Shown here: positions 47,322 through 57,413 of the stretch, in pieces
How the letters are laid out: every line of letters starts with the position of its first letter
Numbering within the stretch: position 1 is the stretch's first letter
DNA from: Aphrophora alni
Lineage: Eukaryota; Arthropoda; Insecta; Hemiptera; Aphrophoridae
NCBI GenBank assembly: GCA_963513935.1
Contig: OY740774.1
Location: 25,935,949 to 25,999,948 of the forward strand
Direction: 5' to 3'
Length of the DNA: 64,000 bases
The notes under the pieces: model-generated
What the model saw: the letters and a program-made list of their open reading frames with translations, nothing else
Told to the model about the DNA's origin: nothing
The model's database searches: none
Made by a program: the position numbers and the translations under genes

Positions 47322-48413
47322 TTATAACTTATCGCTCGAACCCCATAGTGATCTCCAGTTCGTTACTCGGTCTTTGGAAACATCCACTTTACTGTATTCT
47401 CTCTTAATAACACGAGCGAATTCTATAAGTTCCGATTTACTGTACGCCTTAAAACCATTTTCCAACGCTTTTATAGAGCCGGCCAATTGTGTCACTGTAA
47501 TTGCATCCGTATCGACATCGCCTTTGGCGACATTACAGATACGTTTCCCCTCGGCGTTAAAACAATCGCCATTTTTCAACAACAACACATTGTTCCTTAT
47601 CCACGTCTCCAATTCTCGAATGTATTTTTTCAACTGTCTTAAAGTCACTACATCCATATCGTCGACGGCATCGGCTACACTAGTTATCCTCTTATCTTCA
47701 GCATTGAAAACCGATTCACCGGATGTCGGTGATTGGTGTAGATGTACGGTATTTTCCATGAGGAAAATCAAAGTGACAGCATCATCGGCGTAGACGGGAG
47801 AACCGACACTTGCAATTCGACGATGAAGAAAATAATACCCCATATGGTCGGATACAATACTTTTATTGTCAACGTACATCTTATTGGCGGCGTCCGTCTT
47901 ACTAGAGGGATACTTTAAATTACAGATACTAGCGTTACGAGCATCAAAGGCTCCCGCTTCCATCTCATCGCTCCCCTCCAAATTTTTCACGAGAAAATTT
48001 TTCCTGGCGTATGCTATGTTGACGGCATCACCGTCGTCTATAGGTTCACCTACATCTTGTATTCGACTCTGTCTAACGGAATAGTCGGTCATAAGTTTAA
48101 TCGGTATTAGAGATTCGAGATATCCTCTAGTTACAGCGTCATCGGTATCTTTAGTCGGACCCAGACCGCCCAAGGGTATGCCCTTTGTGTGATATTTTTG
48201 TGCGACTTTATCAAAGGTTATACACGTCTTATCCACAGTGTCTAGATTTACAGCATCTTTTTCCGTTAGAGGAGCGCCTACATTACGCAAGAGTTTACCC
48301 TTTATATCGTAATTACCCTCAGGGGTAAGGTCGTACCCTCTAACTATCGGTTGGGTGGAGGAGGAGGATAAAGCCTTTCTCACCGAATAACGTCCAAACT
48401 TGTCGACACTCAT
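47322..48413 (-). CDS. Fibre-like protein with phage-tail-fibre-type repeats
   Basis: 363 residues. Seven imperfect repeats of ~40 residues carry a core (F/Y)-(N/D)-x-x-G-K-x-(I/L)-x-N-V-x-x-P-x(4)-D-A-V followed by a hydrophobic strand. The DAV-type positions are near 53, 92, 129, 174, 211, 254 and 303. This is the pattern of bacteriophage tail-fibre and collar repeats, which form trimeric shafts. A helical stretch (258-272) and a basic C-terminal segment follow. Probably a vertex fibre or receptor-contact protein. That role is inferred. Its ATG overlaps the upstream stop as ATGA (48410-48413). Confidence 0.65.
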   Translation of the reverse strand: MSVDKFGRYSVRKALSSSSTQPIVRGYDLTPEGNYDIKGKLLRNVGAPLTEKDAVNLDTVDKTCITFDKVAQKYHTKGIPLGGLGPTKDTDDAVTRGYLESLIPIKLMTDYSVRQSRIQDVGEPIDDGDAVNIAYARKNFLVKNLEGSDEMEAGAFDARNASICNLKYPSSKTDAANKMYVDNKSIVSDHMGYYFLHRRIASVGSPVYADDAVTLIFLMENTVHLHQSPTSGESVFNAEDKRITSVADAVDDMDVVTLRQLKKYIRELETWIRNNVLLLKNGDCFNAEGKRICNVAKGDVDTDAITVTQLAGSIKALENGFKAYSKSELIEFARVIKREYSKVDVSKDRVTNWRSLWGSSDKL

Positions 48414-49393
48414 CGTATTAATGTTCTTATTTTTGCAATTCCCGCGCCTTTTATAATTCCAGCTTCTTTTAGTTCTTCTATAATAGAAGCTATCTCATTT
48501 GCATGTCCCGTGTGTCCTGCATCGTGAGATGCCAACAAATGTCTCAGTCTGTCACACAACTCATTCGGATCGTCCCAGTATGAATAACCTCTACCGCTAA
48601 CTTTTTTAGGTGGAAATAACTGCTCTATAATGTTTCTATATTTCATAGATTTGTTACGATTAACTTGTCCGTTCGGATCGTATAATCTTTTGTGTGCACT
48701 GGATCTCACACAGATATCTCTATACGCTCGTAAATCGGCCTCGGTATATATATCATCATCGGGTATACGCTTAAACACCAACTCGTACAATCCTGGCGTC
48801 CCTTTATAGTGAACTCCGTCAATTATAATCTCACCATCGTCCGACAACTGAAGAGTCTTGTTACCGATCATCATAGAGTCGGCTCCGATTTTCGGTCCGT
48901 AACTGTGATCTATATTCTGACTACCGGCGGTATCTTTAATCATTCTGAGCATATATTTTCGTGCCAGCGGATGTGCGAAAGTACTGTTTACCCATTGTTC
49001 AGATTCACTTTGCCCTACAGGTGTGGACAATAGTTCCCTTACACTGGGCTGCGGTCGGTCCGGAGTCTCTGCAATTACTTCGGTATCCATAAAATCAACA
49101 CTGGGAGTAGCCGGTACTTCCCCGAACTCTTCATTTTTCTCTTCCTCACTCTCGCTGCTCCACTCATCCGCTATTTCCGGCTTTTCATCCAACTCTTCTT
49201 CTTCTTCGGGCTTAATTTCTTGTTTCGGCAAAAACACTCCACTCTTCTGCAACTCTTTAATTATCGGTGTGTATTTCTTAGTATACATTCGTTCCTCTTC
49301 GACCTCTCCGTACCTCAACTGTCTGTACTTTTTCTTTATAGCCTTGCGCAATCTGGCTATCTCCAGCGTTAGATGCTCTCTCTTCCCAGACAT
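48410..49393 (-). CDS. Conserved acidic Polinton protein (DUF8207-like)
   Basis: 327 residues from the ATG at 49393; a TTG 24 bases upstream is less likely. Layout: basic coiled-coil-like N-terminus (residues 5-35), strongly Glu-rich acidic linker (60-95), then a conserved domain from ~160 to 265 with SYGPKIG, a DGEIIIDGVHYKGTPGLYEL block, IYTEADLRAY and SSAHKR. A helical tail contains IIKGAG near 314-318, which fits an adenain-type cleavage site. I associate the domain with the widespread Polinton family DUF8207, function unknown; the domain name is from memory. Likely a virion core or minor protein. Confidence 0.6.
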   Translation of the reverse strand: MSGKREHLTLEIARLRKAIKKKYRQLRYGEVEEERMYTKKYTPIIKELQKSGVFLPKQEIKPEEEEELDEKPEIADEWSSESEEEKNEEFGEVPATPSVDFMDTEVIAETPDRPQPSVRELLSTPVGQSESEQWVNSTFAHPLARKYMLRMIKDTAGSQNIDHSYGPKIGADSMMIGNKTLQLSDDGEIIIDGVHYKGTPGLYELVFKRIPDDDIYTEADLRAYRDICVRSSAHKRLYDPNGQVNRNKSMKYRNIIEQLFPPKKVSGRGYSYWDDPNELCDRLRHLLASHDAGHTGHANEIASIIEELKEAGIIKGAGIAKIRTLIR

Positions 49394-49436
49394 CTTGTAG
49401 AATGACGATTGTTGCAAGTATCAAGCCTTTTGTACC

Positions 49437-50132
49437 TTAAAAATCTGTTACAATTCGATCAAAACCAATTCTAAATCTTCCATTCTCCGGTTCACTGTCC
49501 TTGTCTATTACAACGAATCCATGTTTATCTTTCCACGCGGCTGCACAAATGTTTTTAAATGCACTAAACACCATATCAGTGTTTACGTGATCATTGTAAA
49601 TGTGTCGTAAATTGAGATCGTCCTGCTTGAAAAGGACCAAGAGATTGGCATTGTCTCGAATCAATTGTTTGGGAATCCTGCTGTACGTCTGTCCTAAGTA
49701 GAAGGAATCTATATTATTGTGACGTCCCATGGTGAAATAGTTACGTATATTGTCGTGTTTCTCGCAAGCTATGTCGTCAAATATTATTATCGAATTTGGC
49801 TCCGCTTCACTAGGATGGATGACATTTTCGTTGTCCGTGTATGTGTAATAACCAATTTCTTTGGTATTTCCCAGTATAGTTTCCAAAAACTTGTACTTTG
49901 GCTGCTGGAGTGATTTAGAAAATACATAGACGTTGGCAAATTTCAGGCCATTTGGATTGAAGAGCAGATTAAATAGCACATTAGTCTTGCCACTGTTTGA
50001 TGGGCCGCACACTATAGATCGAACTGTGTTTGGTAATAAAGAACTGTGACGGTGCATTGTTGACCCGCCGCCTCCTGCAACAACGTCAAAGTTTCTTACA
50101 CGTAGTTTATCCGCTGTGTTTTTTAAACGCAT
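49437..50132 (-). CDS. FtsK/HerA-type genome-packaging ATPase
   Basis: 231 residues, ATG start. Walker A is GPSNSGKT (residues 43-50), Walker B is SIIIFDD (114-120) and a GQTYSRIPK sensor-like motif follows at 147-155. This is the A32-like ATPase that pumps DNA into capsids of Polintons, virophages and large DNA viruses. Length is normal and no break is seen. It lies 57 bp after the integrase and 43 bp before the acidic protein. Confidence 0.9.
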   Translation of the reverse strand: MRLKNTADKLRVRNFDVVAGGGGSTMHRHSSLLPNTVRSIVCGPSNSGKTNVLFNLLFNPNGLKFANVYVFSKSLQQPKYKFLETILGNTKEIGYYTYTDNENVIHPSEAEPNSIIIFDDIACEKHDNIRNYFTMGRHNNIDSFYLGQTYSRIPKQLIRDNANLLVLFKQDDLNLRHIYNDHVNTDMVFSAFKNICAAAWKDKHGFVVIDKDSEPENGRFRIGFDRIVTDF

Positions 50133-50188
50133 TACGCAACGTTTGTCTAAATACTGTGGAAAACTAACAGCGCTATCCTATTAAATAC

Positions 50189-51106
50189 CTAAACAACAAG
50201 CTTGGTTTTATCAATCCAACTGTCGTGTTCCTTGTCAAACCCTAACCACCGCACCAGTACTTTGTTACCCTTTTTGCGTAATACTTTTTCAACAAGATAT
50301 ACGTTGCCGATCTTTGACCTGCTTAATTCTTCGGCATAGAATCCCCCTTTTAGAATGTCACCTTTCGAGTCTTGTAGAATGTACGTTACAGGATTGGTCG
50401 GTACAACGGCGTACACGGTAAACACTTCGTTTGTCCAGTTGGGTAGATATCCTTTGGCAAAAGTCTTTTTAAATTTCGATATTCTAACTTTGTCGTCCAC
50501 TTTAAATCGCGCCAGTGCTTTTGTACTCTTGCGTGCTGTTTTGTCCAGTAACATTTTCTCGTGCTTTTTCAACACTTGAGCGGGTTTCATGCCTATAGTA
50601 CTGTGCACAGTGTTATTGTAGGTCTTTACTACGTTTTTCAACAGCTCCACCCACTCGTAACTACCGCGTGCCGTAAATTCACGCCACATTATATTTTTCA
50701 AAGTACGGTTCAGACGCTCCACCATAGACGCTTTCTTGTCTGAAAAAGTGGCGTAGTGATTTATATTGTATTTTTTCATTAATCTCTTTACGTGCATATT
50801 GAAAAACTCCTTCCCCTGATCGGTCTGAAAGTTATTCATAGGATGTTTTTTCAGTATCGGTTCTAACGCTATAGATACGTCTAGAGCCGACTTTGTCTTT
50901 AACGGTTCTGCAAACGCAAATTTTGTCAGACAATTTATCATTGTCAGTATATATTTGTAGCCTCGGTTTTCCTTAGCATATGGAATCATTTCCACTAGAT
51001 CGGCTTGATAAAGGTCATTAACTCCTTTCAGTGTCACACTACGTGTTTTGAAATTTCTTCGAGCGGGCTTGTGGAGCTCCGCCGCAATGGCTCGCCTTAC
51101 ATCCAT
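50189..51106 (-). CDS. Retroviral-type integrase with chromodomain
   Basis: 305 residues, ATG start. DDE core: Asp36 in YQADLVEM, Asp96 in FQTDQGKEFF and Glu130 in SMVERLNRT, all present. A C-terminal chromodomain covers about residues 258-303 (VYLVEKVLRKKGNKVLVRWL, then an HDSWI segment). No N-terminal HHCC zinc finger is present; the protein begins with a basic 'ELHKPARRNF' region, as in other Polinton integrases. It would insert the element and make the 6-bp target duplication. The chromodomain may guide it to modified chromatin. It lies only 33 bp after the PolB-like ORF. Confidence 0.92.
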   Translation of the reverse strand: MDVRRAIAAELHKPARRNFKTRSVTLKGVNDLYQADLVEMIPYAKENRGYKYILTMINCLTKFAFAEPLKTKSALDVSIALEPILKKHPMNNFQTDQGKEFFNMHVKRLMKKYNINHYATFSDKKASMVERLNRTLKNIMWREFTARGSYEWVELLKNVVKTYNNTVHSTIGMKPAQVLKKHEKMLLDKTARKSTKALARFKVDDKVRISKFKKTFAKGYLPNWTNEVFTVYAVVPTNPVTYILQDSKGDILKGGFYAEELSRSKIGNVYLVEKVLRKKGNKVLVRWLGFDKEHDSWIDKTKLVV

Positions 51107-51139
51107 TAGGTAAATGAGTGTGTTTACAGATTGGTGGCA

Positions 51140-51517
51140 CTATTTATTTCGTGGAGATACTCTGGTGCAGGTAATCTCGAAATTATCGCTGCTTGTTCCC
51201 GCCTCACCGTTGCTTTGGATTAGTCCGCCAAAAATTGTCCATAAGAGATCGACAGAGATGTCGGAAGCTTTACGAAAAGCAACGTATCCAGGCGTCTTTG
51301 TTTTAAAATTGAGACTAGTAAAAGTAAAGCCCAACAGATCACCATCAGCTGTTCCATTTTTCATTTTGTCCACCAAACATTCAAAGCCTCTTTTTATCCA
51401 ATCAATTTCCGTAACATTCTCGGGTGGTGGATGAAATTTAAACTGAATTTTAGTCCTTAGAGTACGAAATTTTTTCGTCACCCTACTTTGCGAGGAAACA
51501 ATGTAAATTGGCTCCAT
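51140..51517 (-). CDS. Stand-alone N-terminal domain of Polinton DNA polymerase B
   Basis: 125 residues from the ATG at 51517. The sequence matches, in order and spacing, the N-terminal region I associate with Polinton and bidnavirus-related protein-primed DNA polymerases: MEPIY start, KKFRTLR, an IDWIKRGFECLVDKM helix, a DLLGFTFTS strand, 'FRKASDISVDLLW' and 'GLIQSNGEAG'. It then stops after VSPRNK. None of the exonuclease or polymerase motifs follow here or elsewhere in the element. It is either a relic of an internal deletion or a retained domain. It begins just inside the right terminal repeat. Confidence 0.6.
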   Translation of the reverse strand: MEPIYIVSSQSRVTKKFRTLRTKIQFKFHPPPENVTEIDWIKRGFECLVDKMKNGTADGDLLGFTFTSLNFKTKTPGYVAFRKASDISVDLLWTIFGGLIQSNGEAGTSSDNFEITCTRVSPRNK

Positions 51518-52229
51518 AGTTCTTTTCAAGTAACTCTAACCGTGTGAGTCACCTTGTTTTAACTTGTTTGACCGGTGCTACACTCTGGTAGTGTAGATGG
51601 AGTAACCTGTGGACACTCTCCTTTCAGCGAGTAGTACGCATGCGCACTGTTACACACTGTTGTACAATCCGGCTAGACCCTGTCAGAACCTGACCTACAC
51701 ACCTTGGAATGGTAGCCGAAACGAGGTAGTCGACGCGACCCCCCTTTCTTACCTATATGAATATTGTTGGAGGGGAGTAGAGGGCCCCGGGCTGAGACCG
51801 ATATGCTGTCACTTCCACACACGCTGGGAGGTGGTGGTGGGGGGTTCCCGCAGCCAGTGGGGGGTTCCCGCAGCCGGTGGGGGGTTCCCGCAGCCGGTGG
51901 GGGGTTCCCGCAGGGGGGAGCAAAGTCCGCGGGTCGAGGTATATCGGTTGGATGTTTGGGTTGCTAAAAGTGTATTTCGGTTGGTAGATCGGTTGCTAAA
52001 AGTATATTTCGGTTGGTAAAAGTATATTTTGGTTGGTAAATCGGTTGCTTTTGGTTGGTAAATCGGTCGGTTGGTAAATCGGTTGGTAATTTCGGTTTGG
52101 TTAAATAGTGGCCAGACTAACACCCGTTTGGACTGTGGTAAGCATAGGTTTAGGCAGGAATTAAGTCTAGGTTAACAATGTCTTAACACGATACATAAAC
52201 ACATGTGCTACACCCTGGTAGACAACGGA

Positions 52230-53031
52230 GGAAACTATGTTTAACACATTAAATGTACCTAGGTCATGGTGGGCAAAAGTAGGAAACTCTAATAGGTTAA
52301 CTATCTTAACACGTTATATAACACATTATATAAATATATAACACATTATATATATAACACATTATTGTAACAGCTGATTGGCTGTGGATGGGTAAAAGTA
52401 GGACACTTTAGGTTAACTATCTTAACACATTATATATAACACATTATATATATAACACATTATTGTAACAGCTGATAGGCTGTGGTAGGCAGAAACTTAT
52501 AGGTTAGGTTAACACAAGCACATTACAATTTGGACACTACTATTTGTTGTCAGAGTAACCTAGAGGTACGACTCAGAACCCATACCGTAAGACGTACGCG
52601 AGTTTTTCGCGGTCGCGAAAAACTCGGTAAGTCTTACGGTATGGGGTTCGTGTCCGAACTTCTACGAAATGTTCTGGCGTTGGCGGCACTGCGTTAAATA
52701 TCCGACTTGTAATACTATGAGGTTAGGTTAACTATCTTAACACATTATATAAGTATATAACACATTATATATATATAACACATTATTGTAACAGCTGATT
52801 GGCTGTGGATGGGCAAAGGTGGGAAACTTTAGGTTAACTATCTTAACACATTATATAATTATATAACACATTATTGTAACAGCTGATAGGCTGTGGATGG
52901 GCAAAGGTGGGAAACTTTAGGTTAACTATCTTAACACATTATATACTTATATAACACATTATTGTAACAGCTGATAGGCTGTGGATGGGCAAAAGTAGGA
53001 CACTTATAGGTTAGGTTAACTATCTTAACAC

Positions 53032-53064
<33 letters not shown>

Positions 53065-53065
53065 C
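52230..53065. repeat. Iterated repeats with GTTAAGATAGTTAAC, right
   Basis: Inverted copy of the left iterated region, reading GTTAACTATCTTAAC on the plus strand, with the same units and one 53034-53062 TA run. Confidence 0.85.
52576..52649. repeat. Long hairpin in right terminal repeat
   Basis: Mirror copy of the 40546-40619 hairpin, with the same two stems, internal step and 2-nt loop. Confidence 0.9.
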
Positions 53066-53128
53066 ACATTATTGCGGTTACAACATGGCGGCTTATATAC
53101 TGCGTTAAATATCCGACTTGTAATACTA

Positions 53129-53200
53129 TGCACGATAGCTCAGTCGGTAGCGTGTCCGCCTTCAAATCCAAACTTCATAGGTTCGAATCCCGCTGGTATT
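53129..53200 (+). other. tRNA-like segment with Pol III box A and box B, right
   Basis: Mirror copy of the left segment, here on the plus strand, reading outward toward the element end. A run of six A follows on this strand. Cloverleaf stems fail: the D-stem pairs 3 of 4 and the anticodon stem about 2 of 5. Confidence 0.6.
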
Positions 53201-53272
53201 AAAAAAGTTAAGTGTATGACGTCATGTGTGTATGACGTCATGTGTGTGTCTCGACAACAATAATACGTTACA

Positions 53273-53613
53273 GGTGGGGGGACCAATGGGGGAAGGGGCC
53301 TAAAGGGGAGGGGCCTACAGGGGAGGGGTGGGGGGGGGGGACCAATGGGGGAAGGGAAGGGGCCTAAAGGGGAGGGGCCTACAGGGGAGGGGTGGGGGGG
53401 ACCAATGGGGGAAGGGAAGGGGCCTAAAGGGGAGGGGCCTACAGGGGAGGGGCAGGGGGAGGGGTGGGGGGGACCAATGGGGGAAGGGAAGGGGCCTAAA
53501 GGGGAGGGGCAAAGGGGGAGGGGCAGAGGGGAGGGGGGAGGGGCAAAGGGGGAGGGGCCAAGGGGGGGGGGAGGGGGGGCAAAGGGGGAGGGGCCAAGGG
53601 GAGAGGGGGGAGG
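53273..53613. repeat. G-rich minisatellite in right terminal repeat
   Basis: Mirror of the left C-rich array. Here the plus strand is G-rich, so in both terminal repeats the strand running 3' toward the element end is the G-rich one. Confidence 0.9.
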
Positions 53614-53662
53614 GGTGGGGGTACCCCCACCATTTTTGTGCCAAACTGACGGGAACTCTACT

Positions 53663-53668
53663 TATGCG
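53663..53668. repeat. Target-site duplication TATGCG, right
   Basis: Identical to 39518-39523. Six base pairs is the duplication length made by Polinton integrases. Confidence 0.9.
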
Positions 53669-54372
53669 CATTCTGTTCTCACTTTTATACGGAACAAGCA
53701 GTCTAGCGTCCATAATTTCACAGCTAGGTACTACACAAAGCCAAATAAACAAAGCCAAACCTCTTACTATTTCAAAATGTCGGTTTAAAATATTTACAAT
53801 ATTAAAAAAATAAATAAAATAAAAAATATAAATAAAATAACAATCAAATAAAAAAGTTTTCAAGCTACATAATACTTGACTTTAGAAAGGTATCCAAACG
53901 CCCCAACTTCTAAATATGAAAAAAATAAAATTACATATTTACATGTTACAGAGTAGTTATTTTGTTATACTTGAAATTGTGAAATGATTTGAATAATACC
54001 TCATTTCCTGTCAGCCTCGGAGAAGATAAAAATATTAATAAAATATTTTGGGACCGTAATTACGAAATTGTAATAGATATTGCAATAAATTTTCTTTTAA
54101 AAATCTTATAAATAATGTTAATACTTGACAAGTATTTATATTTGAAAATGTTGATAATAAAAACCTGACTTGCTCCTTTTTAAACCACATATAGCCAAAA
54201 ATTAATAATTGAGAAGTGTTTACATTTAAAAAATCTTCATAATAAAAATATGACTCCCGATTTTGGAAAAAAAAATCTAACCAAAAATTATAAACAAACA
54301 TTCTCTCCAAACAGTTTTTAAAATCATTTTCTTTAGAAATTACAAACTTTACACGTTTGTAAATATTGTGTT

Positions 54373-54448
<76 letters not shown>

Positions 54449-54500
54449 TTGTGTATACTCTGTAATGTACTAATTAAATAGGTTGCAACTTTTATTCTTA
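53669..54500. repeat. Segmental repeat block C, right part
   Basis: Continues block C after the Polinton. The pre-insertion sequence would read like 16495-16520 and 22577-22600. Includes a long TA microsatellite at 54377-54441. No gene. Confidence 0.6.
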
Positions 54501-56438
54501 CTTATAAACATACTGTAATTATAATTTTACTGAATGTCACAGTTGAATGTTTCATAAATTGAAGTTTTTATTTTTCTTAACAAGTACTGTAGGAGTCGAA
54601 ACAAACCTGTCTCTGTGTTAAAAAAAAGAAAAGACATAAATTTGCTACGTAGATATATCCTTAATTTGATCATTAACATATTATTGAAGGGAAAATAAAC
54701 AAATGACACACAAAAATATTATAATTTTGTTTATAGGATTCTAATTGTATACAGCACAAGACTATGACAATCCGACTCCCTCACCTCGCCAGTGTTTAGA
54801 GTTTCGTTCAAGAGTTTTTCCGTGAAAGGAGCTCAGCAATAATACCCTTAAGCCTAACCAAATTCGTTCTCTTCTCTCATCCCCTAATTCAACAAATCCC
54901 AGTATATGGATAAAATGACATCATCTCAGAGATGTTCAACCCTTCCCTAATGGCTTTAGTTTTGCTCCCCCAAGTCACCCTCTTCTAAATTAGGGTTTAT
55001 TATGAGCTTTGTAATGACTCATTTAAGCAGAGTTTCGGAGATATACTTTTTGTGAAAGAAGGGACGTTTATTTATACTCTGCCTTGCGTGTTTCCAATCC
55101 GTTTAAACTGTTTAAATTATAGAGTTTTTTTCTAACATATGTTTCAAGGTTGTAACATATAATTATTATGTAACAGTAATTTCTTCAAATTAAATATCTA
55201 AATATTTAAAAAAATGTTTTATCCAAAACAAGAAATAAAATTACCAACACTTTCATTAATAATAAGTTTGTTATATCAGAACTTTTCTTTTAATTTTATA
55301 GCTGTCGATTATAAAATAATTTGTAAATAATGATACGGAGTTTTATTATAAGTGAGACACCATTGATTTTTATTCAACCATTAAAAATGCAAAATATTTT
55401 CCATGGGGCCATGTCTTCCTTTATTCTAATATAAATTATAAGAATAACAAATTTGTAAAAATTAACCTAATTTTTTGTCGATACAGACTGATTCAGGTTA
55501 TTTATATAAATATACGTTCCAAAGAACTATTTCCAGAAACTCTTCAATTTTCGTCTGTCTATCCGTTTGTGTATTGTAACATAACTTTCATGTAAGGATT
55601 AGAGTTAATTTCAGGTCCAAATTTTGTATACAAATTTATTTCTAAAATATCTAAAGAACATTCTAATTATATTAAAAGACGTAGCAATTGTCCACTACAT
55701 GAAATATTATATACTGAATTTGTTGAAAATTATCTTAAGGCACAATTCAAAATTAAATGATATTTTACTCTTTTAAACAAAAAACAGTGAAATATTTATT
55801 TCGATTGACTAAAACATAATAAAATTCCTGGTTCAATAATTTGTTAAATTTTAGAAGGAGGTGGTCATGTAGGATTGTAATTGGTTTTGACGTATGCCAT
55901 GGAAAATAATGAGTGGTTGTAGGCAATTACGAAATAAAATTTATTTATGGATAATTCTTTTTCCTTCGACCTAGAAAAAAAAAGATAACTAACGTTGTTT
56001 TTTTATTAAAAGAGAAAAATTTCATTTTGCTTGTATATTTCTTTTAAATGACCCTTTTTCTAATTTCTGCATGAAGAAATTTATTTATTTTTACCATTTT
56101 AATGGTATTAACGCTTTCTACAAAATTAAAAAATATTGTTTGAACATGTGTACAAAATGAAGAATCGATATCTAAATTTATTTCAAAGATATAAATTGTT
56201 TTGTAAAATACTCTAATGGACAACCAGACGCCAAAAGAAATATTTTTAAATATATTTTCTTTATAACGTTTTGTTTATTTAGGCAAATGATCGACCCATG
56301 TGATATTGTGTTTGATTACTAGTGAATATGCCTAATTTCGTAGCGACTGACCGGTCTAAGGAACTGTTGAAATACTAATGAAAAAAGGCTTCTCTATATT
56401 ACCATAAAAATACCAACATACCAAATTTGATAAAAATC

Positions 56439-57413
56439 TGTGTGATGTGTAAATTACAGCACACCCAACTGACAAACACTTTATTTTCGACACAGGAGGC
56501 AACAACTCAGATATTTTTGTTAAAAATCACACAGAGTTTTTAATCTAACAAATAATATTAACTATACACTATTTAGTATCCACTCGTATGTCGTGAGAAA
56601 CGAATAAACAAAATTTGTAACGGAGTGCTAAGGTTTATTTCTTTAAGTGAATTCTTCTTACAAGATGGGTCACGTCACGTGAGTTTCATTAGGAAACAAA
56701 AATATTGTTTTCCGAAGAAGGAAATAAGCGGTTTGGCCGCAGGTTCAGCAGGGCACCCTTTCTCAAAATTTTTACTTTTTCCACTCCTTTTTTCATACCA
56801 TTTTGACTCTTTTCCACCCCTTCCACAAAAATTGTACCCATCACTACCTCTCCAAAAAATTCCACCCACAACCAACTCCCAACTCTGGGTCCCTCCTACC
56901 CCAAATTTATCTTTTTGACCCTTTTTACAAAACCAAAATTATAATCTTACCCAAATATATTTGAATAGTAACCCCAAATTTTTACACCTTTAAAAAAATT
57001 TCCAATCTCATTTGGCAAAAATATTAGCTTTTATTTAAACCATTTTGTATATCCGCCCAAACCATATTGATTCCCCCACCCACTATTTCCTTGTATAATC
57101 CCATCCAAACTGTTTTACCACCAACCATTCTAAAGGTCACATTATAAATACATTTACAACCTTTATTTTCGGTAGAGGATCTCTCATGGTAACATTACGA
57201 AATATATTTGAATTTACAAAATGTTGGAAATATCTGCATTTAGATATAAGTTACATCATTATTTACTTTCTATTCTTTCGAATATAAAAGGATGGTTGAT
57301 TTTATGTAATAAACATTAACTCACCACCATTTAGCTAAAATAAACGCATTTAGTAAGTGTCGAATTAATTTGTTACTTGTTTTCATTTCTAACACGCGTA
57401 GTAACGCTTCACA
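56439..57413. mobile_element. Probable solo LTR, about 975 bp
   Basis: An insertion relative to the paralogous block at about 24900. It starts TGTGTGATGTG and ends GCTTCACA. TATAAAAGG at about 57286 is followed by AATAAA signals near 57320 and 57350, the order expected of U3-R-U5. AATC occurs at both borders, but the exact ends are ambiguous by a few bases. No internal coding region. Confidence 0.5.

Larger units (their letters stand above)
39524..53662. mobile_element. Polinton/Maverick (adintovirus-like) element
   Basis: A 14139-bp insertion with AG...CT termini, 2.13-kb inverted terminal repeats and a 6-bp target duplication TATGCG (39518-39523 and 53663-53668). The 6-bp TSD, AG/CT ends, retroviral-type integrase, FtsK-type ATPase, adenain-type protease and double- and single-jelly-roll capsid proteins are the defining Polinton set. 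It is also GC-richer than its surroundings. All genes are on the minus strand. The DNA polymerase B body is absent. The intact ORFs and near-identical repeats suggest a recent arrival. Confidence 0.95.
51538..53662. repeat. Right inverted terminal repeat (2125 bp)
   Basis: Reverse complement of 39524-41657 with the same internal layout. Its slightly shorter length comes from TA and G-run differences. Much longer than the few hundred bases usual for Polinton repeats. Confidence 0.93.

Noticed and set aside
48809..49400. Plus-strand ORFs opposite the acidic protein and other Polinton genes
   Set aside because: Shadows of well-supported minus-strand genes. Ser-rich composition comes from the antisense of Glu-rich codons.
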